A stretch of 7,877 nucleotides of DNA from an uncultured Phycisphaerales bacterium. GTDB taxonomy: Bacteria; Planctomycetota; Phycisphaerae; Phycisphaerales; UBA1924. The DNA is taken from positions 1 through 7,877 of the forward strand of contig CALAFV010000613.1 of the NCBI GenBank assembly GCA_937891445.1. Direction: 5' to 3'. Below the pieces are notes generated by a model. The model was given only the letters and a program-made list of their open reading frames with translations. It searched no databases and was not told the origin of the DNA. Positions 1-5,570 of the stretch are shown here, one piece after another (position 1 is the first letter of the stretch; each line of letters opens with the position of its first letter). The position numbers were made by a program, and so were the translations under genes.

Positions 1-1
1 G

Positions 2-103
2 GCCCAGGCGCCAACCGAGGCGCCTGCCGAGCGCCCCGCCGCGCCGGACGCGAACCGGCCTGCGGAAACCGTGCAGAACCAGTCGGGCCAAGGCGGAAAC
101 TGA
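2..103 (+). CDS. 3' end of an unidentified CDS upstream of ruvB (Pro/Ala-rich tail)
   Basis: Reading from base 2, the frame gives 33 residues and then a TGA at 101-103. The peptide is rich in Ala, Pro, Gln and Asn (it begins AQAPTEAPAERPAAPD and ends QSGQGGN) and looks like a disordered, low-complexity C-terminal tail. About 27 of the 33 codons end in G or C, matching the bias of the definite genes here, which is the main support for calling it coding. The stop lies 28 bases before the ruvB start on the same strand, so the two could be cotranscribed. In many bacteria ruvA or ruvC precedes ruvB, but nothing here resembles the folded C-terminal domain of RuvA, so the identity is left open. The 5' part lies outside the window. 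Confidence 0.45.
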   Translation, partial: AQAPTEAPAERPAAPDANRPAETVQNQSGQGGN

Positions 104-117
104 ACAACTCCCGACCA

Positions 118-123
118 TATACT
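118..123 (+). promoter_or_regulatory. possible -10 element (TATACT) for a leaderless ruvB transcript
   Basis: TATACT differs from the sigma-70 -10 consensus TATAAT at one base and stands out in very GC-rich DNA. Eight bases separate it from the ruvB ATG, so transcription would start at or almost on the start codon. This fits the absence of any purine-rich Shine-Dalgarno upstream of that ATG (the preceding bases are mostly C). No convincing -35 is present: the hexamer at 17-base spacing is GGAAAC. Tentative. Confidence 0.3.
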
Positions 124-131
124 CCCCCCGC

Positions 132-1166
132 ATGGCCACCGAACGCTTCGTTTCCGCTCGCGCGACGCCCGAGGATGAGCACCGGAACTGGTCCCTGCGG
201 CCGACGCGGATGGCCGAGTATGTCGGCCAGCCCGACCTCATTCAGCGGCTGAGCATCACCATCCAGGCCGTCCGGGCACGCAACGAGCCCATGGAGCACG
301 TGCTGCTCCACGGCCCCCCGGGGCTGGGCAAGACAACGCTGGCGCACGTGATCGCGGAGGAGATGGGCTCGCGGGTGCAGGTCACCAGCGGCCCGGCCCT
401 CAGCCGCGGCACCGATCTGGTCGCGGCCCTGACTCAACTTCGCGAGAACGACGTGCTGTTCATCGACGAGATCCACCGCCTGCCGGTGGCTGTCGAGGAG
501 TTCATCTACCCGGCGATGGAGGACTTCCGGATCGACGTGCCGGTGGACTCCGGGCTCAACGCCCGCACCGTGCAGATCCGGCTCAAACCGTTCACGCTGA
601 TCGGCGCGACGACTCGGGCCGGGCTGGTCTCCGGCCCGCTTCGGTCCCGCTTCGGAATCACGCACCACCTGCGGTACTACGACCGCGATGAGTTGCTGAC
701 GATCCTCGAGCGCTCCTGCCGGCTGCTCGGCGTAACCACCGATGGCGACGGCGCCCTGGAGATCATCGCGGGCCGGTCGCGCGGCACGCCCCGGATCGCC
801 AACCGGCTGCTCCGCCGCGTGCGCGACTACGCCCAGGTCAAGGGCGACGGCCGGCTCACGCGAGCGATGGTGGACGCGGCGCTAACGCTCGAAGGCGTGG
901 ACGAACAGGGGCTCGACGAACTGGACCGCGCCTATCTCCGCACGATCGCGACGACCTTCGGCGGTGGCCCGGTCGGCCTCGAAGCCGTCGCCGCGTGCAT
1001 GAACGAGGACGCGGGGACGCTCGAGGACGTGGTCGAGCCCTACCTGCTTCAGACGGGGTTCCTGGCGCGCACCCGCCGCGGCCGGATGCTCACACGCGCC
1101 GGCGCGGAGCACCTGGGCGTCCCCGTGCCCGAGGCCGTCGCGGCCGGCCTCTTCGATGAGGCCTGA
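132..1166 (+). CDS. ruvB: RuvB, Holliday junction branch-migration DNA helicase (ATPase)
   Basis: RuvB is the hexameric AAA+ motor that, loaded by RuvA, pumps DNA through Holliday junctions during recombinational repair in the cytoplasm. The 344 residues match the usual length of about 330-350, and all family landmarks are present: the N-terminal LRP...YVGQ segment (22-33), Walker A GPPGLGKTT (61-69), Walker B LFIDEIHR (109-116), sensor 1 GATTRAG (158-164), the arginine-finger segment GPLRSRFG (168-175), and sensor 2 RGTPRIANRLLRRVRD (217-232). The C-terminal winged-helix domain (about 255-330) includes GPVGLEA and the EPYLLQ-GF-RT-RGR stretch. The start is the first in-frame ATG and gives a normal N-terminus, but it has no Shine-Dalgarno; a TATACT box 8 bases upstream suggests leaderless expression. 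It converges on the pilus operon with a 29-base gap (1167-1195) in which I see no terminator hairpin. No damage or missing key residue was seen. Confidence 0.97.
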   Translation: MATERFVSARATPEDEHRNWSLRPTRMAEYVGQPDLIQRLSITIQAVRARNEPMEHVLLHGPPGLGKTTLAHVIAEEMGSRVQVTSGPALSRGTDLVAALTQLRENDVLFIDEIHRLPVAVEEFIYPAMEDFRIDVPVDSGLNARTVQIRLKPFTLIGATTRAGLVSGPLRSRFGITHHLRYYDRDELLTILERSCRLLGVTTDGDGALEIIAGRSRGTPRIANRLLRRVRDYAQVKGDGRLTRAMVDAALTLEGVDEQGLDELDRAYLRTIATTFGGGPVGLEAVAACMNEDAGTLEDVVEPYLLQTGFLARTRRGRMLTRAGAEHLGVPVPEAVAAGLFDEA

Positions 1167-1195
1167 GCCCCCCACCGCCCGCAGAGCCCGACGCA

Positions 1196-1825
1196 TCAAT
1201 CGTCGGTCAACTGCCGCGGCGACGCCGACGCCACCAGCCGGATCACCGGCGTCTCGAAGTTGATGCCGGTGCGCATGTCCTTGTCGTCGTTGGGCTGCAC
1301 GGTCAGGTCGATCGTGGCCCGCAGCAGCCGCGGCCCCGGCTCGTACTCGAGGATGAACGTCGCTTCCTTCACGTCCCGCAGCAGCGGCCGCTCCTGCAGG
1401 AGCGTCGGCGGATCCACCGAGGCGTCGTACTGCTCGTACCACAGTTCGTAGGTCCCCGCCGTCGCCGTGTTACGCCGGACGATCCGCGTCACGCGGTCCA
1501 GCCCGGCCAGGCGGTCTTCCTCCGCGATGAACTCGATGGAGGTGGACGTGATCGGGTTCTGCTGCGGATCGAAGAAGTCGGCCGGGTAGGGCCCGAACTG
1601 CGTCCCCGTTCGGATCATCGCCAGCAGCCGGTGCACGACGATGCGCGAGATGATGTGCGTGGAGCACGACTCGGTCGTCTGCTTATACGACCGCCACGAC
1701 GCGTCGAACGCGCTGAGCGTGGCCGTGAGCAGGAGCGAACTGATCGTCAGCGCGACCAGCAGTTCCACGATGCTGAACCCGCGGGCCCGATGGCCGCGGG
1801 GGGGTGTCGTCTGGCGGACGCTCAT
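1196..1825 (-). CDS. PilW/GspJ-like minor prepilin
   Basis: This is a 209-residue type IV prepilin-like protein. It has a short basic leader (1-16) ending in RARG, then FSIVELLVAL with Glu at mature position +5 (E21), followed by a hydrophobic helix to about residue 40. This is the class III signal cut and N-methylated by prepilin peptidase (G16/F17). The rest is a beta-rich globular domain with the AEEDRLAGLDRVTRIVRR and TYELWYEQY segments, which resemble the region of PilW/GspJ proteins where results of the type 'RVTYRL...LWR' occur. I infer a role in the tip or priming complex of a pilus or pseudopilus. The start is ATG at 1825, which overlaps the stop of the upstream gene as ATGA; GGGAGGG lies six bases before it. 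The frame stays open for 64 codons further upstream, but that stretch is inside the neighbouring gene and is Arg/Pro-rich shadow sequence. Last gene of the operon. PilW versus GspJ cannot be settled by eye. Confidence 0.85.
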   Translation of the reverse strand: MSVRQTTPPRGHRARGFSIVELLVALTISSLLLTATLSAFDASWRSYKQTTESCSTHIISRIVVHRLLAMIRTGTQFGPYPADFFDPQQNPITSTSIEFIAEEDRLAGLDRVTRIVRRNTATAGTYELWYEQYDASVDPPTLLQERPLLRDVKEATFILEYEPGPRLLRATIDLTVQPNDDKDMRTGINFETPVIRLVASASPRQLTDD

Positions 1826-4734
1826 CGGCGGCCCTCCCGGTAGGTGGAACCGAGGGAGCGCAGGCTCAGGGGGAGCTTGATCCCGTCGGGCATGGGCAGG
1901 TCGGGGTTCCAGTTCAGGTTGATGCGGCCGTAGCCGTAGAACGGCACGGGCGAGCCACCCGGGGGCTGCGGCTGGTCGGGCGGAACGTCGGCGATACCGT
2001 CGCCGTCGGTATCCCACCCGACGATCCGCTGGCCGTTGAACAGGGGCAGCGTCTCGGGGTCCAGCGACTCGCCGTCGCCGTCCTCCGGGCCGAAGTACCC
2101 GATCGACGTGTTGAAGCCCGCCGGGTTGCCCACGGCCTGGCCGTTCTGCTGAAGCGGGCCCTCGCCGGCGACGGGCGCGAACGTCAGCAGCAGCGTCCCG
2201 TCCACGTTCGCGTTGCCGCGGATGTCCAGCACGCCCGCCACGATCGTGCCCTGGAGGTTCACGTTCTGCCCCTTGATCAGCGGGCTGAACGTGTCCGTCG
2301 GGCTGTTGAACGAACCGATGTCCACCGAGTAGTTCGGCAGCATCATCGAACTCTTGAGGATCTCATTGAGGTCCGTCGGATCGGGGTTCAGCTCGGGGTT
2401 CTCCGGCTCGTCCGGGTGCTCCGTCGTGAAGCGCGTGGACCCGGTGAACTGGAGTTTGTTGCGGACGTGCCAGTACTCCTGCGGCGTGTCGCTCACGATC
2501 GAGCCCACGAAGAGGCAGTCGTGGAAGCGGATGTTGTTGGAGTACAGTTTCGTGTTGCGACGATCCGGCAGGCTCAGGTCCTGGCCGCGCGGAATCACCT
2601 CGCCGTCGATCACCGGCGGATCCGGGAACTGGTCGTAGTTGGCCGGCCCGTCCGCCGGGTTGCCGTTGTAGTACCGGAGGAAGTCGGACTTATCCAGCGG
2701 ATCGGTCACCGGCACCGGCCGCCCGACCGTCTCGTCCCACTCCATCTTCCCGTACAGCGCCCAGTTCGGGTGCGTGTTGTTCGTGTAGCTGCGGACGTAC
2801 GTCACGCCGATGAACGTGCAGTTGATGAACAGCGCGTTGGTCCCCCTGGGGATCTGCACGTTGCGGAAGACCATGTTCTCGAACCGCGGCCGGTAGTACC
2901 AGTCCGAGTGGCTCGGCGAGTCGAAGGGCATCTTCTCGTACAAGTGCCGCCCCGTGCGAGCGAAGACGTACGAGTCGTCGAGGTCGGCCCGCCAGTACCG
3001 CGGCGCCGATGCGTCCGTCTTCGCCTCGACGTACGTCTCCAGGTCCGTCGTGCTGATCCCCAACTGCGACGCGACCTGCGTTGCGAACGGCGCGCCGTCC
3101 GCCGCCGCCTGGAGCGGCGTCTGCGAGGTCTCGAACGACGCGGCCGTGACCATGGGCAGGTCTTCCTCCGTGCCGCCGAACTGCAACGCCGACTCGCCGG
3201 CCGGCGGGACGAAGGTCCCGCGGAGCTGGTCGCGATAGTCGGCGTGGGCGTTCGCCCACTCCTGCTGCGTCACCTGGAAGACCATCCGCCCGCGGACCTT
3301 CGCGTACTGGTCCATGCGGTCGATGTACCCGTCGCGATAGCCCAGCACGCGGTCCGGGTACACGTTGTTGCGCGGGTCGTAGTCGCGCAGTTCCTCGCCG
3401 GGGTCCCAGCGCCCGTTCTTGTTGGTGTCGATGAAGCCGCTCACGCCGTTGCGGTTGCGGTCGGGGTTTGCGGAATCCAGAAGGAGCGCCAGGTCATCGT
3501 CAAGAGTGAACTCCGGGCTCTGGCCCTCGGCCGGGGTCCCCGCCGTCAGCGCGGCCGAGAGGGTGACCCTCCGGTCACCGTTCTTGTCGAAGTGGTTGAT
3601 GAAGATGTCGAGCTCGTCCAGGAACCCGTCGCCCGTGGCGTCCTCGTACGCGGCGTCAACAACACCGTCGCCGTCGAAGTCCTGGCTCGGCGGGATCCCC
3701 GCCCCCTCCACCGCGTGGCCGATGCGCAGCCGGTTGTCCCCGTCAATATCCGACTCGGCGAGCCTGTCGAAGAAAGCCTGGAGCTTGTTATCCAGCACCG
3801 GATCCAGCCCGCGGAAGTCCGAGCGGATCGTCACCGGGTGGCCGTTCTCCTGGGCCACGTCCGTGTACCGCGCACCGATCTTGCCCGTGATCGACACGTT
3901 CTTGCCGAACATGATGCGGCTGGGCGAGAGTACCGCGTGCTCGTGCCGCTTGACGATCCGGAAGTCCTGCTGCACCGTCCGGCTCAGGGGGCGGTAACGC
4001 CGCTCCAGCGGGTTGTCGTCCGACGGCTTACCCGGCCGGTAGTGGTACCCCGAGCCCAGTTCCGTGACCGACGAGTACCCCGTCACGATCACGCGGATGT
4101 CGGTCCCGTTGGCGAGCGGCGCGTACACGATCTGGTACGCGGCGGGCCCGGCGCTCAGGTCATCCGCCGAACCGTCAACCGCGACCGCCGGCGTCTTCAC
4201 CCAGTACGAGCCCCGGTACTCATCCAGATCCGTCCCCGCCGGCGCGGACGCCAGACCCGCTCCCTCGGACACGCCACCGATCGGCACCACGTTCTGATCC
4301 GCCGCGTGCGCGTGCACCAGCGCCATCGCGATCCCCGCCGGCAGTCCGTCCTCAGGGTGCCCGCTCGGAGGCGGCAGGCACTCCACGGTGCCGTCGCCCG
4401 CGCTCGTCTGCCCCGTCCACAACCGCCACGCGAAGTCGGAGTCAACTTCCCCCTTGGAGACCACAAAGCGCCGAACGGCGTCGTGCAGCCGCTTCTCCGC
4501 TACCGCCAGCCCCGTCTCGGCGGCGCTCAGCGCCCGTGTCACGTGCAGGTGCGTCTGCGCGGCCCGCAGGTTGCCCCGCGACGCGATCGCCATCGCCACC
4601 GACAGCGAGCCGAAGAGCACCACGAACATCATCGCTAGCACCGACACCACGCCGCGCCGGCTCACCGCGGGAAGCCGGCGCCGGCGCCCTGCGGCGCGGC
4701 GGGCCAGTCCCTTGAACGTCATCCGGAGCGTCAT
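1822..4734 (-). CDS. Very large PilX/GspK-like prepilin with EF-hand-like calcium loops and beta-helix-like region
   Basis: This 970-residue protein has a prepilin-like N-terminus. A basic leader (1-28, many Arg) ends in SRRG, then comes a hydrophobic helix VVSVLAMMFVVLFGSLSVAMAIAS (29-52; quoted parts VVSVLAMMF and LSVAMAIAS are diagnostic), and then RALSAAETGL (67-76), the pattern that follows the helix in PilX and GspK. Mature position +5 is Leu rather than Glu, as is common for GspK/PilX. Further along are a mixed domain (about 100-325), a cluster of six EF-hand-like loops (329-447), a region with beta-helix-like strands (about 615-850), and a C-terminal DTDGDGIAD loop (908-916) with a PQPPGG stretch. 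Only three Cys occur (119, 639, 740). PilX is usually under 200 residues and GspK about 300-350, so this is a greatly expanded member. ATG at 4734 has GGAAGG seven bases upstream. The gene follows the PilV-like gene by 39 bases and is joined to the PilW-like gene by an ATGA overlap. I infer a surface-exposed tip or adhesin-like role. The N-terminal class is clear; the function of the body is unknown. Confidence 0.85.
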   Translation of the reverse strand: MTLRMTFKGLARRAAGRRRRLPAVSRRGVVSVLAMMFVVLFGSLSVAMAIASRGNLRAAQTHLHVTRALSAAETGLAVAEKRLHDAVRRFVVSKGEVDSDFAWRLWTGQTSAGDGTVECLPPPSGHPEDGLPAGIAMALVHAHAADQNVVPIGGVSEGAGLASAPAGTDLDEYRGSYWVKTPAVAVDGSADDLSAGPAAYQIVYAPLANGTDIRVIVTGYSSVTELGSGYHYRPGKPSDDNPLERRYRPLSRTVQQDFRIVKRHEHAVLSPSRIMFGKNVSITGKIGARYTDVAQENGHPVTIRSDFRGLDPVLDNKLQAFFDRLAESDIDGDNRLRIGHAVEGAGIPPSQDFDGDGVVDAAYEDATGDGFLDELDIFINHFDKNGDRRVTLSAALTAGTPAEGQSPEFTLDDDLALLLDSANPDRNRNGVSGFIDTNKNGRWDPGEELRDYDPRNNVYPDRVLGYRDGYIDRMDQYAKVRGRMVFQVTQQEWANAHADYRDQLRGTFVPPAGESALQFGGTEEDLPMVTAASFETSQTPLQAAADGAPFATQVASQLGISTTDLETYVEAKTDASAPRYWRADLDDSYVFARTGRHLYEKMPFDSPSHSDWYYRPRFENMVFRNVQIPRGTNALFINCTFIGVTYVRSYTNNTHPNWALYGKMEWDETVGRPVPVTDPLDKSDFLRYYNGNPADGPANYDQFPDPPVIDGEVIPRGQDLSLPDRRNTKLYSNNIRFHDCLFVGSIVSDTPQEYWHVRNKLQFTGSTRFTTEHPDEPENPELNPDPTDLNEILKSSMMLPNYSVDIGSFNSPTDTFSPLIKGQNVNLQGTIVAGVLDIRGNANVDGTLLLTFAPVAGEGPLQQNGQAVGNPAGFNTSIGYFGPEDGDGESLDPETLPLFNGQRIVGWDTDGDGIADVPPDQPQPPGGSPVPFYGYGRINLNWNPDLPMPDGIKLPLSLRSLGSTYREGRR
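1832..1838 (-). promoter_or_regulatory. Shine-Dalgarno (GGGAGGG) deciding the PilW-like start
   Basis: On the - strand GGGAGGG is followed by six bases and then the ATG at 1825-1823. It lies inside the last codons of the upstream 970-codon gene, whose TGA overlaps that ATG. The arrangement supports termination-coupled reinitiation and argues against the longer open frame as the true start. Confidence 0.7.
1987..2013 (-). other. C-terminal DxDGDGxxD loop in the PilX/GspK-like protein
   Basis: Residues 908-916 read DTDGDGIAD, a classical half EF-hand / thrombospondin type 3-like calcium loop. It is followed by a Pro/Gly-rich linker (about 918-928) and about 40 C-terminal residues that include YGYGRINLNWNPDLP. 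It stands more than 450 residues from the main loop cluster. Confidence 0.6.
3394..3750 (-). other. Region encoding six EF-hand-like calcium loops in the PilX/GspK-like protein
   Basis: Residues 329-447 of the 970-residue protein hold successive acidic loops: DIDGDNRLRIGH (329-340), DFDGDGVVD (352-360), DATGDGFLDELD (365-376), DKNGDRRVTLSA (383-394), DRNRNGVSGFID (425-436) and DTNKNGRWDPGE (436-447). The last has acidic or Asn ligands at loop positions 1, 3, 5, 9 and Glu at 12, a textbook EF-hand loop; 365-376 is nearly as good. The others are incomplete, like the calcium loops of dockerins and thrombospondin type 3 repeats. Calcium binding follows from the motif and is not shown by the sequence alone. 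Confidence 0.75.
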
Positions 4735-4773
4735 CCCTTCACCTTCCCTTCGCTCGCCCGCGTGCCCGCCGCG

Positions 4774-5496
4774 TCAAGGAACGATCCACACAACCGTGAC
4801 CACCGGGTTCTCGTGCGTGTCGTTCGGACCCTGGTACAGCACCGTGACCGACACCCGGAGCGGGAACCGGTCCACCGGAACGCCCGCGTGCACTCCCTCC
4901 ACGGCCGGGATGAAGTCCCCCGGCGCCATCTCAAGGGAGGTGTCGAATGGATGGATCTTGGTGACCCGGATCTCCTGCGCCCAGCCGCGCAGGGCCATCG
5001 GGTTCCCCTCGGCGTCCATCAGCACCGTGCCGTCGTTGAGGATCTCCGGGATCACGCTGCCGAAGCCGTCCACCGGCCCGGGCAGGTCGCCGTCCTCGAT
5101 GCCGGGCGTCGCGTCGGCCGCCAGGCGCAGGCCGTCGAAGTCGTCGATGTCGTCCAGGTCCGCGAGCGTGACCTCGCCGGGCTCGGGGCCCCAGCCGTAG
5201 ACCTCGGTCCCGCCCGCGCCGTTGTCGCGGAGGTACAGGCCCGTCACCGGGTCGTGCCGCGGGAGTTTGCGGGTCAGTTCGCGGATCTCGTTGGCCAGGT
5301 ACGTCGCCGTCGCGGCGTGGCTGCTCCAGTCCGTCACGCGCAGGAACGATTGCTGCGCCTCGACCAGCGCCAGCACGCCCACGCCGATGATGACGGTCGT
5401 CAGCGCCGTCTCGATCAGCGTGAAGCCGCGACGCACCCGCCGCGCCGCGCGCCTCCCCCACGCCCTACCCGCGATGACCGACGTCAGACTGTACAC
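4774..5496 (-). CDS. PilV/GspI-like minor prepilin
   Basis: This is a 240-residue prepilin. A basic 24-residue leader ends in RRVRRG, followed by FTLIETALTTVIIGVGVLALVEAQQSF (cleavage G24/F25, Glu at mature +5 = E29; only FTLIE and IIGVGVLALVEAQ are cited as diagnostic). The first mature helix with the ALVEAQ ending is characteristic of PilV/GspI proteins. The globular part contains ATYLANEIREL (64-74), a common PilV/GspI element where the helix continues, and an acidic DLDDIDDFDG motif (113-122) of the kind I recall in MshD- and PilV-type prepilins. I infer export to the inner membrane and assembly in a minor-pilin complex. The start is a GTG: AAGGAGG lies five bases before it, whereas the longer ATG start at 5556 would sit inside a GC hairpin and add a 20-residue Ala/Gly/Arg stretch to the leader. 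It lies 74 bases after pilC and 39 bases before the large PilX-like gene. Confidence 0.87.
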   Translation of the reverse strand: MYSLTSVIAGRAWGRRAARRVRRGFTLIETALTTVIIGVGVLALVEAQQSFLRVTDWSSHAATATYLANEIRELTRKLPRHDPVTGLYLRDNGAGGTEVYGWGPEPGEVTLADLDDIDDFDGLRLAADATPGIEDGDLPGPVDGFGSVIPEILNDGTVLMDAEGNPMALRGWAQEIRVTKIHPFDTSLEMAPGDFIPAVEGVHAGVPVDRFPLRVSVTVLYQGPNDTHENPVVTVVWIVP

Positions 5497-5501
5497 CGCG
5501 C

Positions 5502-5508
5502 CCTCCTT
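5502..5508 (-). promoter_or_regulatory. Perfect Shine-Dalgarno (AAGGAGG) deciding a GTG start
   Basis: The - strand carries AAGGAGG five bases before GTG at 5496-5494. It is the best ribosome site in the window and sets the PilV-like start at GTG instead of the ATG 60 bases upstream. It begins two bases after the large hairpin at 5511-5563. Confidence 0.8.
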
Positions 5509-5510
5509 AC

Positions 5511-5563
5511 CCGGGCCCCGTGCCCCGGCGCGCAGGGCCGCTGCGCCCCGGGGCACGGCCCGG
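5511..5563 (-). promoter_or_regulatory. Large GC-rich hairpin between pilC and the PilV-like gene
   Basis: The arms are 5511-5528 and 5548-5563. They pair over 16 base pairs with a two-base bulge (extra CC at about 5518-5519). The loop can fold again through GCGCAG (5530-5535) and CTGCGC (5541-5546). In the operon mRNA the structure starts seven bases after the pilC stop and ends two bases before AAGGAGG. No U-run follows, so a standard intrinsic terminator is unlikely; mRNA stabilisation, a processing site or attenuation is more plausible. Confidence 0.65.
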
Positions 5564-5570
5564 ACAGGCT

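Noticed and set aside
882..1442. A 186-codon - strand open frame across the ruvB/PilW-like junction
   Set aside because: It runs antisense to ruvB and out of frame through the PilW-like gene, and is Arg/Ala/Gly low-complexity sequence with no recognisable feature.
3394..3750. Calling the calcium-loop cluster a dockerin domain
   Set aside because: Dockerins have two conserved 22-residue loop-helix repeats. Here the six loops are unevenly spaced, mostly degenerate and not in a clear duplicated pair.
1804..4638. A 944-codon open frame on the + strand opposite the giant pseudopilin gene
   Set aside because: It is antisense to a gene with recognisable domains and its product is Arg/Val/His-rich with no motifs. 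In GC-rich genes with strong third-position bias the opposite frame often lacks stops.
5511..5563. The hairpin after pilC as an intrinsic terminator ending the operon
   Set aside because: The bases after the stem in the operon direction are a Shine-Dalgarno and the next start codon, with no U-run, so a full stop of transcription here is not supported.
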